From: Chaunax sp. Z400
Lineage: Eukaryota; Chordata; Actinopteri; Lophiiformes; Chaunacidae
DNA length: 64,000 nucleotides
Direction of reading: 5' to 3'
Assembly (NCBI GenBank): GCA_037577475.1
Contig: CM075188.1
Location: 14,466,501 to 14,530,500, forward strand
Part shown: piece after piece, positions 1-13,300 of the stretch
Position numbering within the stretch: the stretch's first letter is position 1
How the letters are laid out: every line of letters begins with the position of its first letter
Program-made: the position numbers and the translations under genes
Notes under the pieces: model-generated
Seen by the model: only the letters and a program-made list of their open reading frames with translations
What the model was told of the DNA's origin: nothing
Databases searched by the model: none

Positions 1-114
1 GACAGGGCTGTGGGTTTGGAGACCATGGCTGAGATTAAAGCCAGGCTTGCAGAAGGGGGGCCTTTAAAGATTACACCCAGTACGGTTGTAGAGATGATTG
101 ATGCCTGCTTGTAA
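1..114 (+). CDS. Open frame entering from the left edge, possible 3' end of an unidentified gene
   Basis: Frame 1 is open from the first base to a TAA at 112-114, giving 37 residues including ETMAEIKARLAEGG and ITPSTVVEMIDACL. The composition looks protein-like. I do not recognise the family, and a stop-free run of this length can also occur by chance or in transposon debris. If real it would be the C-terminus of a plus-strand gene convergent with gna11. Confidence 0.25.
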   Translation, partial: DRAVGLETMAEIKARLAEGGPLKITPSTVVEMIDACL

Positions 115-367
115 AAACCGAGGTTATTACGTACATCTGCCAGCAAAGGAGGGAGTCGCAAAGTTCACAACAAATAAGTGGACAATGAAAGCAAAGCGCC
201 AGCGTGGCTGACAACCAGGGAACTTCTATTTCATCTGCTCAAGTGAAGAGCTGACACTTAAATTCAGAAGTGAACACATGTTAAAAGCTTTAACATATAG
301 AGCTATGTTTTTCCCCTAACCCTGATTGGTGTCATTTAATCTTGAGTATTTGCTCATGAGTCCCACA

Positions 368-751
368 AGTGTTTCCCCTACCATTCATTTGGAGGGGTGG
401 AGATGAGATGCAGTACCACCTCTGCCAGGTAAAAGTATCTTATCACAAGTCAAAGCAGAGCACCAGCAGAAGAAGGTCCGTCCACAGTTCAACAATCAAT
501 GGCTAGTTTTGTCAGCAGACGAAGTAAGTTTGATGTTAGATGTGCAGAGCGGCCGTCATATCAAAGATGATAGCTGATGACATGCTTCCCATCAGCTTTG
601 CTGAAGCCAATGGTTTTCAAGCTTTGAGCCTGAGTTTACAGTGACTAGAAAAACTGTTACCGCAAGACTGGAGAAACTAAATGATAATAATGCAAGTTAA
701 CTACGAACTCCCTAACTGAATGTTGAAATATTGGCTCCCATCTCTATATGT

Positions 752-760
<9 letters not shown>
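368..760 (+). mobile_element. Degenerate hAT transposon fragment
   Basis: It opens with GTGTTTCCCCTACC, matching the inverted terminal sequence of the hAT copies near 33.6, 40.1 and 45.3 kb. Further in, broken frames read DDMLPISFAEANGF and FEPEFTVTRKTVTARLEKL, typical of hAT (ZBED-like) transposases. It is similar to 22,915-23,215. Stops interrupt it, so it is inactive. Confidence 0.7.

Positions 761-788
<28 letters not shown>
749..788. repeat. (TG)n microsatellite
   Basis: Near-pure TG dinucleotide repeat of about 40 bp, directly after the hAT fragment. Confidence 0.9.
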
Positions 789-791
<3 letters not shown>

Positions 792-1429
792 ATCTTTGTG
801 GGGCGATTTTGCATTTTTCACTGTACTACTTTTTGTTTTTCATTAAAGAGGACGTGTACTGCTGAACTTTGAGTCCAGTAACGACTATGATAAACCACAC
901 AATAAGCAGTCCTACATTCTCTTGGCTTTGACTGTACCCTATATGCTACTGCTTGTTTAGTGGGTTCCTATAGATTGCTCTTCAGTTATTTCTGTCCACA
1001 CAGTGAAAATTCTGATTGGCCCAGCAGGGGACTGTTCATTCATTCAAGTGATAACATGTCTTTGACGACCTTGATTCACTATTTCTATCAAGCCACTGGC
1101 GGCTCTGGTGTATGCGGTGAACTCGAAAGGGATGGGAAAGAAAGTGTCTGCAAGTGTTTGTTTTGCTTTATCTGTATCACACTCATGTGAACACACCTAA
1201 AGCTGTATAATATAAAATACCAACGACAGACCTTTTCAAAAATCTGATTATATTTAAAAATGCTGATATTACTGACAATATAAGGCACATCAGAGTTATT
1301 ACGATCTTAACAATTACAACATTTATTTGCTAGCAAATATTAGCTGATTACGTAGCATTATGTTAGGTTCACAGTTCATTCATTATAATCAAATTGCTGA
1401 TCATGAACACATCGTAACCATGGCCATAC

Positions 1430-2740
1430 GCTGGGTTTAAGAAATATTGAGGCTCAAAAAACTGAGCTTGCCAGAGGGGTTTGGGGGCCTGCCCTCCCGA
1501 AAAAAATTCGATTTCCCTGATTTTAAGACATCCGAATTGCAAAAATCAGATAACAATAGCTTTAAAATCACGTCAGTGGGCAGTGGCACAAATTATCTGT
1601 CAAGCACAAATGCATGAGAATCAGGTTAAATGTTGCAGTGCATGGCAGAGGGGCACTGGCCCAAGCTGAAATCTGATTTGCCCCAAAAGTGCCCCTTTCC
1701 TATCACTTTTTTTTTTTGGTGGAGCCTCAAACATGTATTTTAACTATAGTGATGTTGCTATTTTAGTCATGTGGGAGGAAACCTGACAATGGGAAGGATT
1801 CCAATATTTATGACTTTTGATGCAACTTGGATTTCAATGAGAATCTTATTTATAGGTGAGAATTGGTAATTCCAATGTGACATGAACATGGCAGAGGTGG
1901 AAACCCAGTAAATCTGATGTGACTTGAACGTGGCATGAGACTGCACCTGAACTGAGTCGCACAGACGCAAGCAGTGTTCCCATCCCCCACAGGAGCTTCA
2001 TGGTGAGTTATGATCCCCCACATTAGCTTATGTGGACATGTGAAAGAGCGTTTACTTGCTGCTGTCACTGAATTTAGGTGGTTATAACAAGATAGTTAAC
2101 TACTTTAGCAAATGTTGTAGGCTAACTCCTCAGCTCGTTATGGCCAATGGTTCTCACATACAGTCCCAGGCCTTCACACTCCAGCTCACCATATGAAAAC
2201 TCTTCTTATTTGTGAAATAATTTTCAGTCATGGGACAACAATCGCTCAGTATATTAAATTAATGTTTGAAAATGTGTTATGGAAATGAGTCCTGTCTTGA
2301 ATTCAGCATGCCATTAATGATAATGCATGAATTCTGAGAATTAAGTAAGAATTCTGACTTTTTCCCCCTGACTTTACCAAGAACAAAAACATTTTTTTTC
2401 TTGACTTCTGATTTTAAAGTCTGCATGCTAAAAAAATTTGAAAAAAAACAAACAAAGTACAATTCGAATAATATTCCTAATTATGTGCATCTTTCCCCAA
2501 AGCTATAGAGCCAATGGAAAACAAGGAATGTGTATAGATTTCACTTAATAAGGAAAAGTGCATGGATGTTGGACATATGCTTGGCCCCTCTCTGTAAAAT
2601 ATGCCCCCTTTGTGGCCCCTGAGTTAGAAAAATCCTAGATCTGCCCTTATTGCAGTGATTGATCCATCCTATGATTTGTTCTCTCTCTCCCTCTACATTC
2701 ACTGCCTTGTCCCTTCATCTGTGACTCCTCACTTGTCTCT
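1430..2740. mobile_element. Probable degenerate DNA-transposon mosaic
   Basis: Sequences such as GGGGGCCTGCCCTCCCG (near 1,483) and TGGCCCCTGAGTTAG (near 2,612) resemble subterminal parts of fish hAT elements. No intact frame or paired termini are found. The assignment to hAT is from general resemblance only. Confidence 0.35.
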
Positions 2741-2744
2741 CCTG

Positions 2745-2925
2745 TCAAAGCGCAATAAAAATAATTAAGTGAAACTTAATATATCTTATTTATTTTATCT
2801 TTGTGTTTTAGTTTGCATCGTTTAGGATCTGAATTATAGTAATGCGACACAAACAGAACATAAACAAACATAAGGAAGATGTGTTATACAATTATATAGT
2901 CAGACAATAATAATATATTATGACT
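2745..2925 (-). mobile_element. hAT element 5' subterminal fragment, inverted
   Basis: The reverse complement matches 40,105-40,270, including AGTCATAATATATTATTATT and the later TTTCACTTAATTATTT block. It is thus another, oppositely oriented relic of the same hAT family. Confidence 0.65.
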
Positions 2926-4504
2926 CTATAATTATGCTATAGGTTTGTGTTGTTGTTATATTGAGCCTATTGGTTTCCATTGTAATGACCAAAGAACATA
3001 AATCTCTGCGGTAATCAGGCCTACATTGTTTCAATGTGATCAGGTCAGTTTGTGTTGAACAGCACAGGGACATAATGCTGATCCTATCCTGGTCACAGTG
3101 GGCAATACCTGCTCTTCCTCTCTCATCATCACCATCACCTTTTCTCTTTCTTTTTCTCTCCGTCTCCTCTTGTCCCGTCACTTCCCTTGCTAAACCTGAG
3201 CTATGACTGCTGCAGTCTTCTTCCATTTTAGTCTGTGTCAGTGCAGAAAGTAAACACAGGGTTAGTTGATATTTATATATAAATGTTACCGCCTCCACTG
3301 AGTTAATCCTGCTGTGAAAATAAAAATAAACATGGGTAGGCCGCCCTCATTTTAACATGTTTCTAAACCCTTTACACGAACTAAATAAAAAGAAAAGCAT
3401 TTCAACTTTTGTTCAAGATTACCAGTCTGACATTGGATGGATGAATTAATGTTAGCTAAAGAGCTCGCTAATTATTTCCCGTGAACCAGCCGGCATCATG
3501 ACCGACAACAGCTGTTAAAGATGTTTAACGTATTGCGACTGCACACGAGCAATTTCTCTGATGTCTGGAGAAGAATGTCATTGAACTACCGGCGGTCCAC
3601 TCGTTACCGTCGTTACCTGTGTCATGCTTCGGTGGATTCAGCTGCCTGTCCGGTTTGCTGACGTAATCAGACAACCATGGTGTTGAGCAAAGAGTTGTAG
3701 TACGGACAAGGTCATTCATGCCACCCACCCCAACACACAAAAACAATGATGCTGGAGATCAGATGAGACAGTCGGTGATCTTGGCATATCATTGCAGAAA
3801 CACAGCGCAAATGATTATTTTCGAATGAATGAATCCTGACAATATTTGGCATATAAAAAACTATGTTTTGGCCTGTTGTTGGCCTGGCGGGGGGTCTTTT
3901 TGGCTTGGCGGCACGCCAGACCTGTGCACTGGTGGGAGGGAACAGTGGGCATATTGGCAGTGGATGGAAATTGTCTCTTGTATGAAGGGTACAAGTCAGA
4001 GTGTTTGAATGTGTAGTCACATGTATCTCTGCCTTTTTGTGTCCAACAAGTCGGTGTGTGTGTGTTCAAAACGAGCCTCACCAGTCTGCACCCCTCCCTT
4101 TCCACCAACACCAAAGCATTTTCACAATCATCCACTGTGGCCCTTCACAAAAATCAACATCACCTGTGACCCATGGCCTCAAAAGCAGGGCCTCCTGTGC
4201 GGTGGGGGTGTAGGGGGCTGCGGGGCTCTGTTTGTCATGCTAATCAGCTGGCCTAACCTTAATGACCCAGACATCTGCTGCGCTGTGTGTCAAGCCCCAC
4301 ATTCATTTTGTTCCCCGGATACAAAAAGCAGGTAAGAACCTTAAGGCTGGTAAGAATGTCTTTGTGTGTGTCCTTGTTGCAAATGCCTTTTATTTCTATC
4401 CATGTGCTAGACCAATAATTACCAGAGAACAGCACTAAAGTGTTTATCTCTGTGTTCTATGCTGTATTCATGCTTTTTTCTTCGTGTGTACACACTTTAA
4501 TGTC

Positions 4505-4507
<3 letters not shown>
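2926..4507. other. Non-coding region, no gene recognised
   Basis: Several frames of about 100 codons occur but none resembles a known protein. The part from about 3,850 to 4,330 is richer in GC and low in repeats. No RNA gene is visible. Confidence 0.5.
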
Positions 4508-4591
<84 letters not shown>

Positions 4592-4658
4592 TAGAGCCAG
4601 GCGCGCACACACACACACACACCAACACACACACCACACGTGTTGGTGTGTGTGTGTG
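4508..4658. repeat. (CA)n microsatellite followed by a CA/TG hairpin
   Basis: A pure CA tract runs 4,508-4,589. After a short GC-rich spacer, a second CA tract (4,610-4,628) is exactly complementary to the TG tract at 4,640-4,658, leaving an 11-base loop. Frames called across it are low-complexity artefacts. Confidence 0.9.
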
Positions 4659-4659
4659 C

Positions 4660-5110
4660 CCAGCAGAGCAATGGACCAAGGGTGGGGGGAGTTTGTTTAA
4701 TGGGCGAGACAGGGGGACCAGGGGGATTAAGCTCCCCCCAGCTGGAGGCTTTAGAGGAAAGGCTGGAGGCTGTCCTGTTAATTCAAGTGGGCTTAATAAT
4801 GCCTGTGCACCCTCTGCCCCTGACCCTCCCACCACTACATCAGATCTGGGAGGAAATGCATGATAAAGGGAGACAAGCAGGAGGAGGAGGAGGGAGTGTG
4901 TCTGTGTGTGTGTGTGTGTGTGTGTATTTGTGTGCATACAACCTGTGGCCATCTCTGAAGTCAAGCACGGGCTCAGGGGACTTGAGAGATTTTGCCTTCA
5001 CATTACTTGCGCTACTCGCAGGCTTTGGCACCAGTCTTTTCTGTTGCTCCACTTAAACATCACAGCCAGCTTTGTTGAAGCTGCACTAGGATTAATCAAC
5101 ACTTAAACAA
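4660..5110. promoter_or_regulatory. GC-richer unique segment, possible conserved non-coding element
   Basis: This stretch has no repeat character, is GC-richer than its surroundings and holds several AT-core homeodomain-like sites (TTAATTCAAG, CTTAATAATG, GGATTAATC). Function is only a guess from composition. Confidence 0.2.
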
Positions 5111-8100
5111 TATGGCAAATGCTATCAATTGGGTCAGGCACTGTGCCACTTTTCCTGTTAAACCCATGAACTGTGCCCATAACCTGCTACAGTGGATTAA
5201 AATGTGCCTGTTGACACAAAAAGACACATGAACCCCTGCTAAAACTTGGTCTTTCTGTGTATCTAAACAAGACAACTATCTGAAATAAGACATCTTTATT
5301 ATTTTTATGTTCCAGATATAATAACTTTATTGTGATTTCACTCCATTCACAGTTTGTTGACTTTAACCTGAACACCCAATATGAACAAATATAATCCAAA
5401 CAAAATTAACAGAGGGGGATTATGGCAAAACTGCTCAATATGTCTATAAAAAGAGCTGTAACCATTTAGATGTAGAAAAAATGGCCTGGCCTGTTAGACA
5501 CAAAGCTCATTCCCTTGTGCACTCTATGATTTACACAGGAAATGTTTTAACGTTATTTTAATAGAACGTGAGCACGCATTTCCATCATTGCTAATACAGG
5601 TTTCTCCGCAAGTCCCCTGCTTGCTTTAAATTTGTGACAACGAAATTATACATGAGATGATCCTTGATTGTGAATATCCATAGTCAAAGTGAAGGCTTTT
5701 GTTAACATCAAATGCCAGTGTGAACCTTAAACACTAATGTCACTACAGAGTGAACAAAGGAAAGCAGATTCATAGTGAGCAAGTCAGTTGGAGAGATCCA
5801 TCATCTGTCATGATGAGGCAGTGCAGTCTCTCATCCTCCAGCTCCTTATCTTACACACTCATATCTATATGGGTGTCACACATTCTACCCATCCCCAGGC
5901 CTCTGTGACAGCAGCAGTTGAGGAGAGATAGGCTTTGTATAGGAAAGACGTGTGTGTGTGTGTGTAGAATATATTTATGTTAAAAGCCACGGTAGAGGAT
6001 GGGGAGTCGCAACACAGGTGAATTTGTAGGGGGCCTGTTGTAGCATTAAGACAGAAACAGCTGTAGCACCAGTGAAGAGGCACCCTAAATACCCAAACCC
6101 CATTTTTAAAAACCCAGTTTTTAATCCGTTGTTTTGGGTTTTAATAGTAGCATCAAGAAACATAAGGGCACGCAATTGGATTAGAAAAATGACTCCTACG
6201 AGACAGACAGTGAGGGGCTGAGTGTCCCAGCGGCTCTCACCTTTGAAAAGGTGAGCTCTCACCCCATTAGAAGGTGGCTACTTCACCCAGAACTCCAAAG
6301 TGAAACCTCGTTTTACTAATTCCCTGAAAATATTTCATGAGAATTAAGAATGGGCATCTCTACTTTGAACGTCAAACTGACAGTCTGTGTTAGAAAAACT
6401 GTAGCCATAATGAACAGCCTGATTTCCCTGAGTTAAGATCCCCTGGAAATGCACAAATTGCATGATTTAACATCCGTCACTTCTCCCTAATTCACATGTG
6501 TGTGTCAGCGCTGCCAAACTAGCCAGTAGCTTGCATGTTAGAAAGCATTCTATAAATAAGCAACCTACGACTTTTTCCAATACTTAACACAACATTGCAC
6601 CAAGTAGTGCTTTGTTTTATGTGTGTCTGTAATCAAAAGGGGGATCCCACAAACTACACTAATAATCATATCCATAAACATTCATCAAGGTTAAACCTCC
6701 TTTTCCACCAATGAATTACTTCATTCTGCAAAGCACTACAGAGCCTCCAGGTGAATTTGCCTTAAATATTTTCTCCTAACATCCCACAATGATTTGAATC
6801 GAACAGAAAATTAAAAGTGGTGAGAATGATATTGCGTAGCACTGCATTCAGTGGGTAAATAATCAGATTTTACAATCAAAACATTGTGACCTCTGTGACA
6901 CAGACCAAAAGACAGCTACTTAATACAAAATCTCCTCTTACTGACCATGACCACAATTCAAAGCCCAGCTGCAAACCACGCAATTAATGTTAAGTTGTGG
7001 ACCTAATGTCTGAAAAGCACAAAATATTATCCTTGAAGTTTTTGTATCCAAAACAGTGCACATTCCCTTTTCATCAAAAAAAGAGCAACAAGATTATGTA
7101 ATATAATGAAATATATATTTTGGAGATGAATCTAAGGGGAACACTGTCCAACCTGCCGTATGTTGCTTTAAAAAAAAATACATCCTTTCAGATCATCAGT
7201 TTCAGAACACTTCAACTGAACTTGGTGGGCTAATAAAGGATTTCACTCATCTGACAAGTCAGGCTATGGTTTCCAAAAGAACAATGCATCAGCAGCCGCA
7301 CCACCACAACACAGCACAATCAGCCTGCCACACAGCCTGCCAGCCAAAGGGCGAATCATTGAAGTCACAAAAATGTTCAGGTTCCAGCTTCAGCAAACAA
7401 AACTTCGCCATTCCAGAGGTAAAAAAACAAACAAAAAACAACAACAAAAAAACACTGGTAAAACAGTCTTCTTGCTGCTGTGTTTACCTGCACCATACGT
7501 ACACGTGCGTTTTCGTTGCATGCCCTTGCAAAGGCAAGATGAAATGGCAACCATAACTAGGAGGTGAATCCAGGTAGGCCACCAAATTTGGGTTTCAGGC
7601 AGATTACCTTACGAAGCCAAATGGGACAGCTTTTATTTTCAATGAGTATGGGTCCCAGCTAGAAACGCAATTCTTTAATTTGAGTCATTGGCTGAATGAA
7701 TCACTGCTCCAAAGCATTGTTGACACAATTGGATACTTCCACAGTGACAAGTAACAAATCAGCCAGTTGCTTGACATACATGTTTGACCAATGGTCTGAG
7801 AGCCCTCATCACTGATGAATACATGCCCTGGACTGAGTTCCTGTTGCCATGGAAACTTGAGATTTAGGGGAACAGAGAAGATGTGTGCAGTTTCCAGACA
7901 TGAGAACACCCACCTGCACATAACAGTGTACAGTGAATTTTGAATGGTTCAGTGGCTATACAAAGGCAGAAACAAGGCCACTTCAAAATTGCCCCCATTC
8001 TGAGAAACAGGAATACAGATGATACTTATGGTTTTGGCATTTCGGAGAATGCAGAAGAGTGTACAAAATCAATGATTCTGACATATGACAGCATTTGAGC

Positions 8101-8500
8101 AGTTTGATTTTGGAGGACTTCAATGCCATCATATGAGAAAGTTTGACAGTTTTAAGCCAAAACACAAAAGGTGTTCTCTCCATACTTACTATGTCGTCAT
8201 GTAATAGCCCCAAACCGCACATTTTCTGTAGAACTTACTAGAACTAAATACTGAAATTATAAACCGACATCACTGCTGTCGAAAAAAAATCTCCAGTCTC
8301 TTTAACTTCTATTTAAATAACATGTCAAAAAAAACAAGTTGTACGCATGACTGGTAGGTGCCTAATTTTTGAACAAATGTGAAATTGAAAAGACTTACTG
8401 AGTGTCTTGATTGTGGAAACATCATGTCAATTCCTTGTTTGTTGCTGTCTTCCCAAATACGATCAACTGGGTACCTTGTGTTTATATTTTTCCTTTCGTT
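5111..8500. other. Intergenic DNA, no gene recognised
   Basis: AT-rich sequence without a credible coding frame or RNA gene. It has a short TG run near 5,950 and poly-A-rich stretches near 7,420-7,450. I see no complete mobile element. Confidence 0.5.
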
Positions 8501-8509
8501 GGTCCTTTG

Positions 8510-9390
8510 TCCGAAGCTAGCACAGCCTTAGACAGGAGCTGTCCAGCGTTAGCAGGATAACTAGCTAACGGTGGCTAGCGACCCAAAAAAATTAAACAGA
8601 ATGCACTTTTCGGCCGTTCGCAAGGTAAAGCGGTGGGCGTCTTGTTTGGGTGATGCAAGAGTATTCAACTACACCTGGGCCGAGCCTGTATTTACTGTCT
8701 GTGAACAGGAAACCACCATCAACGCTGGTTCCTCACTGGCTAAGCTAGCTAATTCGTCAAAAGCTGTCAGTCAAAATGATCCATCGTTGTTGCAAGCTTT
8801 CCGCCTTAACGCACGAGCGGCAGCGACGCGAGCTCGACCATGTAAATTAATATCGTTATGCACACCTTGGTGTTCTGATGTGCGCTATGTGGCGAGTGAC
8901 GTATAATGGTTTCTTCCTTCAGCTTGTAGTGGTCCTTCTAAGCTCTCTGTTCGCTCTCTCCAGCCAACTGCGACTTAAACAAAGTAAGAGGAAAAAACGG
9001 TCTAATTCTCAGAAATAACAAAATGTCTGCGGGTTCGTTTAAGTTGAATCCCGTTTCGTCCAGCGGCTCCAAATAAGTCTCGCGAGTGGAAAAAAAAAAA
9101 CTGCGTTGTCGCTCCGATGGCAGATTGACTTGAAATTAAAAATGAACCCACAGGTTTGAGTTAAATTGTGAACGTTTATCCCTTGAATCGATGAGTGGTG
9201 TAGAAACAGCGGATATATCAATGGTGGTGAGGCTGAAAAGTCAGCCCATTCTTGGAGCTAGTAGGTTGACGCTGCTGAGCTGTACGCCCCACATAGACCC
9301 ACAACACATAGACGAGCGGTGGGCGCCCCCGGTGCCTCGCAGATCTACACGGCGCAGATCTAATTCATCCACCGGCTGATGTCTGAGCAA
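8510..9390. promoter_or_regulatory. CpG-rich, promoter-like patch with no assigned gene
   Basis: CpG dinucleotides are much denser here than on either side (for example around 8,545-8,640, 8,805-8,835 and 9,315-9,360). The palindrome TCTCGCGA, the core of a promoter motif bound by BANP, lies at about 9,078. Possible plus-strand donors include GCAAG|GTAAAG near 8,622, preceded by an ATG at 8,601. No downstream exon can be assigned. It lies beyond the gna11 3' end. Confidence 0.4.
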
Positions 9391-10319
9391 CTAGCGCCTC
9401 GTGTGGACAGGTCCCCACTCATTATCACAGGAGGGCTGTTGTGTTGATCACTGCACTGGTTGCAGAGCAGGGATGGATGTAACTTCACCCAAATCTCTCA
9501 TCCCACAGGACTTAAGTCAGGTTCCAATACCAACATTAGCAATTACACATTCATTGTATTTAAAAACACACTACTTATTCTTTGGCCCAATTTTAGAAAC
9601 TCTTCTCTTGATTTCTAAACTGGTTGTACATCTATATATAGGGCAGGTTTCGTGATTTTTGTAAGTAATCTTGTGTCTGAAAACACAATTTTTAGACAAA
9701 TAGCCACAATGTCTTTATCCAGCCAATCACAAATTATTAAACTAACCCACTCCTATATAAAGACACAAAGATGGGAAAGAAAATGATGGCCAGCAATCAC
9801 CCCCGTCCTAAACTCCATTGAAAAACTATGAGGTTGTTTGAGTGAAGGAGTTAGGCTACGTTCACATCACAAGCCATATTGTTCAATTCCAATTTTTGGC
9901 TCAGATCAAATTTGGTTATCTTGACAGTTCACATTCTTAATTACAAGTGACCTGCATTTAGCAGTAATGTGAACATATCTGCCTTCTGAAACTGCAGGCA
10001 TGCGAACATCGACACATTTTTGCACAAGTCATCTGCGTCACCAATGATAAAAAGAGGTAATATCTGTATCAACTCATGGTATGGATGCACAAGTAGCATA
10101 TGTATGCATGATATTTTGCTCTGGAACACTTCATCTCTCACGATGGGCTTGTGAACAGCTGACGATCTGTAATTTTGGTGTCATCTCTCCTCTCTGGTCA
10201 TTTCCTTTTACTGGGTTAGGGTAGTAGCAGACATAAAAGTGGTACAGTTCTCTAATCACGATATGTAACTAAACAATTTCTCACTCCTAAGGAAATGTAC
10301 AAGGATGCAATAAGAGTGT
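9391..10319. other. Intergenic DNA between CpG-rich patch and gna11 3' end
   Basis: Ordinary AT-rich sequence; nothing recognisable as a gene, RNA or complete repeat. Confidence 0.5.
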
Positions 10320-13300
10320 ATAGGAACATATTTTATTCCAATTTAAAACATTTAAAGGAGAAGGCTATGAAAATCATTTTCATGTTTGAATGAGGTTCAG
10401 GCAACAGTGGCTGAAATGAAACATACAAAAGAGAATTATGACTAAAATACTGTAAATCAATAACCATTACCCTTTTCATGAGGGTGTTGCATGAATACAG
10501 TATCTCACCCACCCACTCCCTCCCCCACCTGACACACATGCAATTAAATGACATTTATCTTAAAAACAGCAGTTCATCATTAATCTTAAATATAGAATAA
10601 AAGTGTCCATTTTTAAGTTAATTAATCATATACTAAGTGTTTACTTGTTTTTAAAAACAGGACCATGAAATTCACAGGCCCTCTTGATTTTTCACAACAT
10701 TGGCACTTGTTAAGAATCTGGCTTTACAAAGGGGATTGGCACACTCATTGTACATAATTTACATTTGGTATACTTAAGAAAAAAAAATACATTACTTTCA
10801 ATTTGTACACCACTACACAAAGTTTATTTTAACTCTTAAAAAAGTCTGTCATCTTAAGTGGTCCTAAATACATGTGTTAAGGTGTGTCAGCCTTACAAAA
10901 GAAACAAAAAAAGATAATATTACTGTATATCATCCCTCTAATCAGAATGGATCTCAAGCTAAGGAAATAGCCATCAAAAGTGTACACATACACACACCCA
11001 CCCACACACGCCTCAGAGTACCAACGAGCGTGCTTGAAATCTAAGTTGCATGAATGCAGGCCCATTGCAGTGTTGCAGTTTCAGTGCCTTCGACCCAGGG
11101 AAAGAAAACAGTCCAATCAAGTAAAGGGGGAAAAGAGAGCAGAGGATGGCAAACATTTAAACACACAGTATATTTAATTTACTCTTTTGCTATCGTAACC
11201 ACCAAATTATAATAATGGCCATTTCAGTACCTTTAATTGGTAAGTCTTTCAATAAATACATTAACAATGAGGCTTAACACGAAAGCTTCATTTGGCGAAA
11301 AAGCTGCTATCATGTAAAAGTGGATTAACAAGTTCTACCAGAGATCTGGGTCAGGTTAGTAGAAATGACAGATTTCTGATCTCTCCTCTGCGCCTGATTT
11401 TGTTTGGCAGTGTTTTGCACTGGATTGTCATACAAACAACATACTTTCTATGCAGAATAAAGCAAACGGCACAAATCGATGGAGGGGAATTTTAAAGTTA
11501 ACCCAGCTCTGCTCCAATCTCTGACCTTTGTTAGTTCTGCAGCAGTGAGGTTCTAAACCGAGTATGGAGTACACATATGGTCGGCATGTGAAAACTTGTA
11601 AAGAGCACGCCATCATGCCAACACTGGTCTCTAGAGTGGTAACTTTCATTTTCTCATCTTCATAGCAGCCCATTGAAGTCCAAGAGACCACGCACCTGCC
11701 CTTAAGGTGGTAAGCAACAGTTCAGGGAGTTTAAAGCTTCCTGAAAGCTAAACTGACAACATTAAAAACACAAATACGCCCATGTTATCCCATAGTGAAG
11801 CAGAATACAATATTCCTTTCCGAGCTCAGTTGAATTTGTACTTTATTCATCCACATATCAAAATACATAGGCTCTTAATTTAAAAATGAAAAGTGTGCTA
11901 ATTAACATCTCTTAGTGAGTATGAAAAGCATCGACCTATACATGAGACAAACTGGTCAAGAAAAGGCCTTAACTGTTGACTGAAGCACCAGAGTAACCCA
12001 CAACCAATACATCCAGGAAAAATAAGATGATAGAACAAAGAACTTGTCGTCAAATTCAGAGCTTTGCATCATCTCTAATAACGTTTCAACTCATAAAAAT
12101 TGTGGCACTTAGCATAAATATACATGTCCCTTCTTCATAAAATGTCTAAACATACAAAATGATGGCTTTATCAACACAAGTATTTGCAAGAGGTGTGAAA
12201 ATTACTCTTATTGTGTGCATGTGTCCAAAAAAAAAAGTAGGCTAAGTAACTGACAGGGTGAGTACAATTCTTGGACCTAACAGATCGTACTGATTTTCTG
12301 ACTTAAAACATGTTGGCAAACAATTTAAAGACACAAAAAGGGAGTGGTGCAGGGTCAGTCGTGCTGTCACTGATGTTTAATCTGACCCTTCCAGCTCTCT
12401 CTAGGTGCACGGAAATGAAACACTACCAATGAGATGATAAGACAAATGTGCATAACCTCATAGTGGAAAATATAAAGCCATGATCCACACATTACTCTTG
12501 AACAGGTTGGTTTGGTGCCATAGCCAGGATACTGAAAATGTGCTATTGCTCCAGGGGAACGCCAACTTCTTTTTATGCTAGTTATTCTCCTCCTCTAAAG
12601 GCAAAAAGATGGTGATAGTGAAGCAAGCAGTCACCAAACTTCCCCAGGGAATGTCATGTAGGGATCTGTGGGCTGCTATATTCCTCCCTCACTGAACCTG
12701 CAGCCATCACCCTCGAGACGATGTTAACACACTTATGATTCATAGCCCCCCCCCCGATCAATTGCACCTTCTGCTCTATCCTGTCCATACAGTCCTTTCA
12801 TCTCCATCAAAGCTGCTAGTAGTAGCCCTTGTAATGAAAAAGTTATGAAAACATACCTGAATTACATTGAGAAGACAAAATTAGCCATCGATCAACTTTC
12901 AGCTTAATTGAATATCAAACAACTATCAGGCAAGAGACACAATATGGGATTGGTACAAATAGCAAACACATATCATCAATATTAGAAAAAAAAATGCAAG
13001 CATCCTTGAACAGTATATATTCAACCACTAAGTTTTTTTTTGTCTCTTTTGATTTTGCTATTTGCATAAAGCACAAATCTGACATGGAAACAGTGTTTTC
13101 CATTGTCAAGCATTTCAAAACAGAACTGCAACAACTAAGTATATGAAGTATCAATAGAAAGTTAGAACACTTGTCCATAAAATAGTTTTGATATTTTACA
13201 GCAGTATAAAATCTCCTCCTGTCTCCTAAGATGGAAAAACCTTAGAACTTAAACTAGAGAGGAAGTCTCATTTACTGTATATACTGTAACAATACGCAGA

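Noticed and set aside
4497..4964. 155-codon minus-strand frame and overlapping plus-strand frames
   Set aside because: They are produced by the CA/TG repeat and have low-complexity Cys-Val or Thr-His runs.
8571..8906. 111-codon plus-strand frame in the CpG-rich patch
   Set aside because: It starts at GTG, has no recognisable domain, and absence of stops is expected in GC-rich DNA. Only its first codons from the ATG at 8,601 could belong to a real exon.
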